NCBI GenBank assembly: GCA_028583605.1 | Contig: CM053326.1 | Location: 2,082,342 to 2,146,341, forward strand | Reading direction: 5' to 3' | Origin: Dastarcus helophoroides | Taxonomy: Eukaryota > Arthropoda > Insecta > Coleoptera > Bothrideridae | DNA: 64,000 nt | Shown here: positions 11,067 through 19,959 of the stretch, one piece after another | Numbering within the stretch: the stretch's first letter is position 1 | How the letters are laid out: the number at the start of each line of letters is the position of its first letter | Program-made: the position numbers and the translations under genes | Notes under the pieces: model-generated | What the model was told of the DNA's origin: nothing | Seen by the model: the letters and a program-made list of their open reading frames with translations, nothing else | Database searches by the model: none

Positions 11067-13588
11067 CCCTTCTTTGCATGATGATGGAAATTTTAATCAT
11101 AATATTTAGTCAACAAAAAAAGGTACTCAAAACCCTTGTACTGTAAATTTGTTGTTGCTGGCAACTTTTTAAGCGACTATAGCGTACAACAAAACGCAGT
11201 TGTCAAAAAATAGTAAACGTCACTGTCAATTACCAGGCTTAGAACTTGTCATTCCGCTGTTTGTTGTGACTGGAAGAAACAAGTGACATTTTAAATTGTT
11301 TTAAGGAAATAAACGGAGATATAAAATACAAGAAAAGTGAACATGAGTGGAAAAAAGGTTTGTTTTCATGTTTTTGTTATTTTATGTACAATTTATATCA
11401 AAACACCGTGAATACATTTCTCGAAACTATGTGATGGAAATTTACATCACTGTGCAGTAACTTCACTTGTAATGTATGGCAATTTTTTTTGTAAATATTT
11501 ATTTTATGTTGTTTTTTAGGGAAACTTGAATGAAAGAGATATTGAAGATTATCTTAGTAAGTTAGAAGGCGGTTGGCTCTCAGAAGATGGCCTTGATGAC
11601 CAAGATTCCGATGATGAAAACCGCGATGCTGATGAAGTTATAAGAGTGTTGCAGGAGGAGAACGATGATGATGATGATGATGATGTGGATAAAACTGCTG
11701 ACATTGATCCTCCTCTTGTAGAACCAGAAGATCAAGAATCCTCTCACCCATCAACATCATCCAATTTGCAGTCTTCATCCAGTTTTCCATTTGACAAAAG
11801 AAGCTTGATTTGGAAAAAGAGGAATCTGGTGTATGATACAGATAAAATTACTTTCTTGGGGAGTTCTACTGCTTCAGGCGGTCTATCACACCTAGAAACT
11901 CCATATCAATGTTTTAACCATTTTATCACTGAAGATTTTATCAAAACATTAGTAGAGGAGACAAATTTATATATAATACAGAGTAATTCTAGTTCATCTA
12001 TAACATTTACAGAATATGATTTGTATAAGTTCTTTGGTATATTATTATACATATCAGTAATCAAATTTCCTAGCACAAGATCATACTGGTCGCCCAAGTT
12101 TGGATATGAGCCCATTTCTTCAACAATGCCACTAAACAAGTTTGAGAAAATAAAGTTATCATTACATTTTAATAACAATGATCTTCACAAACCTATAGGT
12201 CATCTAGAACATGACAGGCTTTATAAAATCCGCCCTGTTATCAAGCATCTCAATGAGAGGTTTGCCACAGTGCCAATGAATCAAAGACTTTCTGTGGATG
12301 AACAGATGTGTTCTACCAAAATAGGGCATTTTTTAAAACAGTATCTGCCTAAGAAGCCCCATAAATGGGGCTTCAAATTGTATGTTCTCTGTGATTTGAT
12401 GGGATATGCCCACAAGTTTGAGGTATATTCTGGACAAGAAAATACAGAGAAACTCCCAGATGAACCAGATCTTGGTGCAACAGGAAATGTTGTAGTTCGT
12501 TTGCTTCGAGGAGTGCCAAGAAACCAAAACCACATCATATACTTTGCTAATTTTTATACCTCTTTGCCATTGGTAGTTTTTTTAGCTAAATCAGGAATTC
12601 ACACAGTGGGAACTGTGCAACAAAACAGGATACCAAATAATAAACTTCCAGAGAAGAAAAATTTGATGAAAAAATCTATGCCCAGAGGTAGTTTTAAGGA
12701 AAGAGTGTCTGTGCATGATGGTATAGATTTGAATTGTGTGGCTTGGAAAGATAATAAGATAGTAACCCTGTTATCTTCTTATTCTGGAGCATTGCCTGTA
12801 ACTAAAGTCAATAGATTTGACAGGACAACAAAAGAAAAAATTGATATTACTTGCCCGTTTATTGTCCAAGAGTACAATAAACATATGGGAGGAGTAGATC
12901 TCATGGATAGCTTTTTGGGCAGAAATCATATAAAAATGAGGTCTAAAAAGTGGTATTTGCGTATTTTTTTTTATCTATTTGATCTAGGTATTATAAACTC
13001 TTGGATTATTTATAAAAAAAATGCTCAAGAAAGAGGTGAACCTAAAAAGAGTCTGCTTACAATGGGCCAATTCAGAAATGAATTGGCCTTTGTGCTATGC
13101 AACAGAGGAACCACCAAAGAAGCTAAAAGAGGGCGTCCTAGTAACAGTTTACTAGAAGAAGAACTACAATAAAAAAAAAGAAAAGGTTCTCCAGCTCCAC
13201 CACCTCCAAAAGACATAAGAAAAGATGGTGCTGAACATTGGCCAAAAGTAGGTGGGTCACTCCGGTGCAAATTTCCCAAATGTAAAGGCTATTCCACAAT
13301 TTCGTGTATTAAATGTGGCGTCAATTTGTGCTTAAATAAAAATAATAATTGTTTTTTAAATTATCATAAAGAATAAAGAAGATTGAGTAAACAATATTTT
13401 ATTTATTTAGTACTGAGCTAAATATGTGACAATGCATGATGATGTAAATTTTCATCATATTGTTTTTTACATAATACATATTTTTATTTACATTAGGATT
13501 TTTTTAAATATTTTTCCTTTAATCTAGAGCATTAATTACATCACCCTGATTTATTTTTAAAAAATTTAAAAAATCATGCAAAGAAGGG
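11067..13588 (+). mobile_element. piggyBac-type element with TTAA target duplication
   Basis: A 2,522-bp element flanked by TTAA at 11,063-11,066 and 13,589-13,592, with terminal inverted repeats CCCTTCTTTGCATGAT at both ends. TTAA and CCC termini are diagnostic of piggyBac elements. A subterminal copy of the TGCATGATGATG motif occurs near the right end (13,432). The element sits in the right arm of the 7 kb element, which in turn sits in Synd intron 2. It encodes one transposase gene, described separately. Confidence 0.95.
11343..13376 (+). pseudogene. piggyBac transposase, spliced, catalytic Asp lost, C-terminal zinc domain cut off
   Basis: The long frame opens at 11,520 and has no early ATG in a good position. 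An upstream mini-exon 11,343-11,357 (MSGKK) has a donor GTTTGT and the acceptor TTTTTTAG ends at 11,519; joining them is phase 0 and gives 555 codons up to TAA at 13,170. Domains: acidic N-terminus, then DDE_Tnp_1_7 fold. Catalytic positions in spliced numbering: D265 in SVDEQM, A348 in YFANFYTS where the family has Asp (DNFYTS), D465 in GGVDLMD. After the TAA the same frame stays open to 13,376 and encodes a Cys/His-rich zinc domain (CKFPKC, CIKC, LC, then C and H), typical of the piggyBac C-terminal DNA-binding domain. With two lesions it should be inactive. Confidence 0.9.
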
Positions 13589-14336
13589 TTAACTCTTAAA
13601 ACTGCTCTAAAACGTCTCTAATAATTATTATTAAGGTTATAAAGGAGCTAATACTTTTTTTTCAGTAAAGCATTCATACGCCTCTCGAATATTTTCAAAT
13701 TTCATTGAAACCGGTTTTACGCGATTTGAGAAAAAAAGATTTTCCTATTTTTTGTTTTTTTCCAATTTTTCCAAACAAAAAATAAATAAAACCTTGAAAC
13801 TTGTAGTTAAATTACCCTATTAGTAGGAATATACTCTCCGAGATGAGCCCAATATTCGTGAAATTGAAATATAAATCAATTTTTTAATGAAAAAATCGGT
13901 TTTTATTTTTTTTTCAATATGGCGTACCTTTTTGATCAGTTTCAGAATTTGCAAGGGTATTCTACATCAAAAAAGACACAAACAGAAATTAATTTCAAAA
14001 TTGTTCTAGAACGTTATCATAAAGAAAAAAAAATTATTTTGAAAAAAATTGCCCGTTTTTCCTAAATAACACAATGATTAGACTGTCAATTTTTTGGAAT
14101 ATAGCCTATATATTTCTATAATGTTTCCAAATTTTATTTAAATCGGTTAAGTCGTTTTTGAGAAAAAAAAATCTATTTTTCGATTTTTTTTTAGAATTTT
14201 TTCGATTCTTTCAAAAACTAAAATAGATAGACCTAAAGCTTGCAGAATCAAAGAATCTTATTAGTAGCAACACATTCTTAAAAAATGGTCCAGATATCTT
14301 TCTGGGGCCGATTCACTATGCTTATCGTCCTATGGC

Positions 14337-15379
14337 CTTTATAAAATAAGTAAACACTTGAACTGAATTTTTTTGAAAGTTTTGACTTTTCCAAGTATTG
14401 ATTTTTTTGAAAATTTAGGCCTTTTTTAAAATATTGAATTTTTTAAAGATTTTGTTATATTTTCAAAATTTCTCTCTCTCTCTCTCTCTCTTTTCCTTTT
14501 TTTTTAAATAAAGTTCACAATAATATTCTTTTTATTTGCATATGATTTTATTGGCTATAAAGAACAATGTGTATGGAGAATTAACGTAACTTTTTCTCAC
14601 TGTAACTAAGAGTAGATTCTTCAATAATTCAGTTTTATTGAATCATAAAATATTTATTAATTATGTGGGGGATAATTTTTGTAGTGTTATAGATATCAGA
14701 TAAAAAATTACACTGGTGATTCATGGATAACATACCAATCATTTTTCATACAATTATAAACACAAATTGCAACCTACATTTTCAAATTCTAGTCAATAAA
14801 CGAAAATGATAATAACTATGACATACTTGAGGAAAAATGTTATCAAACTCATTATTGCCAAACTAATCCTTTTATCTGGATTATTACCGCACACACATAC
14901 ACGTAAAGCAAACAAAAGAATTTTTGACTAGTTTATTATTTGTAAACGAAAAGGAAAGGATAAGGCGAGATAATACCAAATAACTTACCGTCATATTCGT
15001 CTGATGGAAAATGAAAATAAAGGGTGTAATTATAATAATTATGGAAATATTATTGGAAAAACAAAAATTAGAACCATCAATAATCGAGAAGTCTTAAATA
15101 GCACATGAAAAATGTTTACCATCACTACTGCTCTAAATGTCATAAAGAAAATAACGTTTTAAGATTCATTAAACGTTACGTTTCTTATTGGAAAAAAAAC
15201 AGATGGGAAATTCCTGCCAAATGGAATATCACTTTCAACTGAATACATTTAGAAATCTCTAACAGATTTATTTGAAAGTAATCTAAAATGAGATCATCCT
15301 TCTTTTTTAAATATATTTTACTGCCTGTACTTTTCATTTGAAACATTTTATAGAACAGTTAAAGTACTCGAAAACCTAC
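14337..15379. other. Synd intron, mostly unassigned, with (TC)n microsatellite
   Basis: No gene seen. A short TC dinucleotide run lies at about 14,470-14,491. The rest is AT-rich, without a repeat partner that I could identify in the window. Confidence 0.6.
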
Positions 15380-15568
15380 CTGATCTGCCGAAAGTGAACT
15401 ATCGCCAGCAGCGTTTCGTTCTTGATTAACGGCCGATCTTTCCTGCTTGCACGCCGTGTGGTAATCACTTTTCGCCTTTTCAACTTTCTGCAGCAGTTTC
15501 ACCCACGGTTTTTGCGCCTTTTTAAACGTTTCGTCCATGTCTTTTTTTTCTTTCACTTGCATCATGGA
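15380..15568 (-). CDS. Synd: Syndapin exon 2 (F-BAR helix)
   Basis: 189 nt, 63 codons, phase 0 at both ends. Acceptor TTTGTTTCAG ending at 15,569, donor GTAGGT starting at 15,379. It encodes about residues 122-184: SMMQVKEKKDMDETFKKAQK, then PWVKLLQKVEKAKSDYHTAC and QERSAVNQERN. The KKAQKPW..YH.AC pattern is highly conserved in syndapin/PACSIN F-BAR domains. Confidence 0.96.
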
Positions 15569-15615
15569 CTGAAACAAAATAATCTTTTATGAAAGGAAGA
15601 TTAGACATAATTTTA

Positions 15616-15770
15616 TAGTAGGGATATTCGATATACAGCGATGTTTCGAAAATATTCGATCTTTCCATTAAAAACATCGAATAGTAGTTTTGCAAAGCAA
15701 AGAAATATCGATATATTTTCATAATGCATCAATACTCTGTCAGAAAGTTCCAGGTGTGTCGCCAAAATAT
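15616..15770. repeat. ATCGAT/ATTCGA palindrome-rich stretch
   Basis: Contains GATATTCGATATACAGCGATG, interrupted here, and several ATCGATAT and ATTCGAT words in both orientations. A similar stretch on the other side of the solo LTR (16,275-16,430: GGGGTGCAAACG, AACATCGATGT repeated) suggests that the LTR may have landed in a small palindromic element, possibly hAT-derived. No target duplication for that element was found. Confidence 0.35.
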
Positions 15771-16140
15771 TGTTACGGGCTTATCGGTTCGAATAGATTA
15801 CCACGTGTGAATTACACCACTTTATTACCAAATTAACTCGGCACACTTCAACTGAACAGTTACTCACTTATTTTTTACTAATTGCTAACCTACTAACTAC
15901 ACTGACTTCTGACTCACTCGAGGGAAAGCTGACCGCCTTTTATAGTTTTGGCCCCCGGATTCTAGAACTTTTCGGCAGATAAGGCTTATCGTTTGCCGAA
16001 ACTTCTGGAACGCTTATCTGCCATTTGTTTCGTTATCGCGACCGCTTTCCCCTTATCAGATCCTTCTAGAAACTTTTTTTATTTATTAAATTCTACAATT
16101 TTATTCTAAATCCTATTTCATCTATTTACATTGCGTTACA
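15771..16140 (-). mobile_element. Solo LTR 1, minus strand
   Basis: A 370-bp sequence which on the minus strand begins TGTAACGCAATG and ends CCCGTAACA, with a perfect 4-bp duplication ATAT on each side (15,767-15,770 and 16,141-16,144). It has LTR signals in order on the minus strand: a TATA box, then an AATAAAG polyadenylation-type signal before the end. No internal retroelement sequence remains, so it is a solo LTR left by recombination. The 4-bp duplication and TGT..ACA ends favour a Gypsy-type element. It has the same orientation as Synd and lies just upstream of exon 2. Confidence 0.88.
15937..15944 (-). promoter_or_regulatory. TATA box of solo LTR 1
   Basis: TATAAAAG on the minus strand, followed 3' by GC-richer sequence (GGCGGTCAGCTTTCCCTCGA) and a repeated AGTCAG/AGT block, as in an LTR promoter and R region. 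If active it would fire toward Synd exon 3. Confidence 0.6.
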
Positions 16141-16489
16141 ATATGAAAATATGAGATAATAACAATTCAGAAATGAAAAATAATAACTTTTTTTTAGTCA
16201 TCAAAATTATTTGAGAGGCAGCCACGAGGACCTTTTTTTTCCAGAAATTTATTGGGCTTAGTTGGGAAACACAGGTAGGGGTGCAAACGAAGTTCAATGT
16301 TTTGAAAACATCGATGTATCATTTGTAAACATCGATGTTTCAACATTGGTGGTAAAACATAAAAACTATCGATACATCTTTTAGTTTATAAACGATATTT
16401 GAAATATCGATGTATTCTATCGCGACAGAATTAGCGCTATCTGTTGCATAGAATTGATGGCACAGACGTCCATATGTCACCCGAAAGCA

Positions 16490-19380
16490 GGAGTAATTTT
16501 TTTTCAAAATTTCGACTTTTTTTCTCGAAATTTCGACTTTTAATCTCCAAATTTCGGTTTTAAACTCGAAATTTCGACATTTAAACTCGAAATTTCGAGT
16601 TTACACTAGAAATTTCGAGTTTACACTCGAAATTTCGACTTTTTTCTCGAAAATTCGACTTTTTTCTTGAAATTTTCACTTTTTCTTAAAATTACGAGAT
16701 TAATGGCGAAATTTCGACTTTAATCTCGGAATTTCGACTTTGATATCGCATTTTCTTCTCGAAATTTGGAGAATAAGTCGAAATTTCTATACTCTTTGGT
16801 TAAATTGGGCAAATGAGAATTGCGTTCCACCATTCCTCTTTCCCGACAATCTTCACAGTTGGTAGTAGGGTACGTTCAATATTTGCTATTTTTAATTAGC
16901 AAATTTTGGTCCTTTTTTTTTAGAAATTTCGGGATTAAAGTTAAAATTTCGAGAAAAAAATCGAAATTTCGAGTTTTAAATCGAGATTCCGTGATTTGGA
17001 TCAAAATTTGGAGAAGTCAGAATTTGAGAAAAAAAGTCGAAATTTGGAAAAAAAAAGTCGACATTTCAAGAAAAAAAGTCGAATTTTGACAAAAAGTCGA
17101 AATTTCGACCTAATAAGGTCGAAATTCCGAGAGAAAAAGTCGAAATTTTTAGAAAAAAGTCGATATTTTGAGTTTACGGTCGAAATTTCGATATTAAGGT
17201 CAAAATTTCGAGAAAAAAGTCGAAATTTCGATATTAAGGCCAAAATTTCGAGAAAAAAGTCGAAATTTCGAGCTTAAAAGAAAAAAAGGCGAAATTCCTA
17301 AAAATGACATTTTTTTTATCGATGTCCTTTCTCTACCCCTGTGCAACATTTTAAAAAAAGTTGGAGTTTGCAGAAAAAAATCGAAATTTTGAGAAAAAAG
17401 TTGAAATTTGGGAAAAGGTCGAAATTTCGAGAAAAATGTCGAAATATCGATATTAAGGTCAAAATATCGATATTAAGGTCAAAATTTCGAAAAAAAGTCA
17501 ATATTTGAAAAATAAAATCGAAATGTCGAGAAAAAAAGCCGAAATTTTGAGGAAAAACTCAAAATTTCGAGAAAAAAGTCGAAATAGGAGAAAAAAGTCG
17601 AAATTTCGAGAAAAAAATCGAATTTGAAAAAATGTCAAAATTTCGAGAAAAAAGTCGAAATTTTGAGAGAGAAAGTCGAAATTTGAGAAAAAAGTCGAAA
17701 TTTCTAAAAATAACATTTTTTTTAATCGATGTCCTTTCTACGCCTTTGTAAAATTTCGAAAAAGTTGAAATTTCCAGAAAAAAGTTGGAATTTCCAGAAC
17801 AAAGTCGAAATTTTGAAAAAAAAGTCGAAATTTGAGAAAAAGGTTGAAATTTCGAAAAAAAATGTCGATATTAAGGTCAAAATTTCAAGAAAAATGTCGA
17901 ATAAAACGTCGAAATTTCGAGAAAAATGTGAACATTTCGAAATATTTCGGGAAAAAGTCAAAATTTGAGAGAAAAAGTGGAGATTTTAAGAAAAAAAATC
18001 GAAATTTTGAGAAAAAAAGTCGAAATTTCGAGAAAAAAGTCGAAATTTTGAGAGAGAAAGTCGAAATTTGAGAAAAAAAGTCGAAATTTCGATAAAAATG
18101 GCAAAATTTCCAAAAAAAAGTCGAAATTTTCAAAAAAAAGTCGAAAATTCGAGAAAAAAAGTCCAAATTTTGAGTTTAAAGTGAAAATTTCGAAAAAAAA
18201 GTCGAAATTTCGAGCTTAAAATCGAAATTTGAGAAAAAAAGTCGAAATTCTTAAAAATAACATTTTTTTTAATCGATGTCCTTTCTGTGCATTTGTAACA
18301 TTTCGAAAAAGTTGAAATTTCCAGAAAAAAGTTGGAGTTTCCAGAAATTTTGAGAGAAAAGTCGAAATTTGAGAAAAAAGGTCGAAATTTCGAGAAAAAG
18401 GTCGAAATTTCGGGAAAAAATCGAAATTTAAGAAAAAAGTCAAAATTTGGAGAAAAAAGTAGAAATTTTAAGAAATAAGTCGAAATTTGAAAAAAAAAAA
18501 GTTGAAATTTCGAGAAAAAAGTCGAAATTTCGAGAAAAAAAAGTCGAAATTTCGATAAAAATGGCGAAATTTCCAAAAAAAAAGTCGAAATTTTCAAAAA
18601 AAGTCGAAAATTCGAGAAAAAAAGTCCAAATTTTGAGTTTAAAGTGAAAATTTCGAAAAAAAAGTCGAAATTTCGAGCTTAAAATCGAAATTTGAGAAAA
18701 AAAGTCGAAATTCTTAAAAATAACATTTTTTTAAATCGATGTCCTTTCTGTGCATTTGTAACATTTCGAAAAAGTTGAAATTTCCAGAAAAAAGTTGGAG
18801 TTTCCAGAAATTTTGAGAGAAAAGTCGAAATTTGAGAAAAAAGGTCGAAATTTCGAGAAAAAGGTCGAAATTTCGGGAAAAAATCGAAATTTAAGAAAAA
18901 AGTCAAAATTTGGAGAAAAAAGTAGAAGTTTTAAGAAATAAGTCGAAATTTGAAAAAAAAAAGTCGAAATTTCGAGAAAAAAGTCGAAATTTCGAGCTTA
19001 AAATTGAAATTTGAGAAAAAAAGTCGCAATTTCTAAATAACATTTTTCTTAATCGATGTGCTTTCTACACCTTTGTAACATTTTGAAAAAGTTGAAATTT
19101 TCAAAAAAATATTGGAGTTTCCAGAAAAAAGTCGACATTTTGAGAAAAAAGTTGAAATTTTAGAAAAAGGTCGAAATTTCGAAAAAAAAAACGTCGAAAT
19201 TTCGATATTAAGGTCAAAATTTCAAAAAAAGTCGACATTTGGGAAAAAAGTCGAAATTTTAACAAAACAAGACGAAATTTCGAGAAAAAAGGCGAAATTT
19301 CGAGAGAAAAGTCGAAATTTCCACTTTAAACTCAAAATTGCGCCTTTTTTCTTGAAATTTTGAGTTTAAAGTGGAAATTG
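16490..19380. repeat. Satellite-like array of GTCGAAATTTCGAGAAAAAA units
   Basis: Nearly 3 kb built from a roughly 20-bp word, GTCGAAATTTCGAGAAAAAA, with many variants. From 16,490 to about 16,780 the word is in reverse orientation (CTCGAAATTTCGACTTTT); from about 16,910 onward it is forward, so there is a foldback around a non-repetitive centre (16,790-16,905). A second level of order is set by ATCGATGTCCTTTCT blocks at about 17,318, 17,725, 18,272, 18,735 and 19,052 (spacings 407, 547, 463, 317). Two neighbouring units (18.2 and 18.66 kb) are almost identical. Long low-complexity frames here are by-products of the repeat. Confidence 0.9.
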
Positions 19381-19639
19381 CGAAACATAAAATGACATAA
19401 AAGTCAAAATTTCCAGAGAAAGCTTAACTTCTGAGAAAAGAAAACTCAGAAATTATTCAATGGGAATTTTTTCCAATAAAAAGTTGAATTTTGAAAAAAA
19501 AAAGGTCGAATTTCGTGAAGAAATCTTGAGAATTCCGGAAAAGATTCAATTTAAAAATAGTCGAATTTAGAAAACGATCTCTAAATTTCGAGAAAAAAAC
19601 TTTAAGAACTTTCCAATTTCGAGAAATTGAAATACAAAA

Positions 19640-19900
19640 CTTGTCCCCTCAAACCAAGAAAGATTAAAAAACACAACAAACGTAGCTCTAAAGCCAACGA
19701 CAGCCAAGCTATCATCTTCAGAGAGATCCAATATCTAACGCGTTTCGACATCCAAGCTATCATCTTTAGAAATCTATTGGTATTTCTCTGAAGATGCTAG
19801 CTTGGCTGTCGAAACGCGTTAGAGCAACCTTTGTTGTGTTTTTTAATCTTTCTTGGTTTCAGGGGACAAGATTTGTATCCAATTTTTGAAGATAACCGAA
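19640..19900. repeat. Foldback repeat carrying the GAAACGCG hairpin motif (locus 2)
   Basis: Three copies of the motif: two on the minus strand (about 19,692-19,722 and 19,737-19,770) and one on the plus strand (19,786-19,828). Outer arms AAACTTGTCCCCTCAAACCAAG and its counterpart CTTGGTTTCAGGGGACAAG, each shown in part, face each other. The right flank continues GATAACCGAAGAACAGTCC, matching the inverted flank of locus 1 near 10,030-10,060, so the family extends beyond the hairpin. Confidence 0.72.
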
Positions 19901-19959
19901 GAACAGTCCGTTCTCCCAAAATTATCGAATTTTGAGAATAAAGACGAACTTAAAAAATA

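Larger units (their letters stand above)
7313..14336. mobile_element. Older element with about 0.8 kb inverted ends, host of the nested piggyBac
   Basis: Sequence inward from 7313 (CCATAGGACGAT, then GTGAATCGGCCCCAGAA) reappears inverted reading leftward from 14,336. The arms are roughly 7313-8112 and 11,017-11,062 plus 13,593-14,336; the right arm is split by piggyBac. Removing piggyBac restores collinearity with the left arm (GTTAGGAAAG-TTAA-CTCTTAAAACTG against the left-arm counterpart). Arms are diverged (many substitutions and small gaps), so this is older than piggyBac or A1. Each arm contains partly repeated sub-blocks (TTCTAGAAC.. and GATCAAAAAGGTACGCC.. words). The interior 8.1-11.0 kb has no convincing ORF, so superfamily is undetermined. 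Confidence 0.7.

Noticed and set aside
11530..13172. Start of piggyBac transposase at the ATG at 11,530
   Set aside because: That ATG is not in the transposase frame; the spliced start at 11,343 is in phase.
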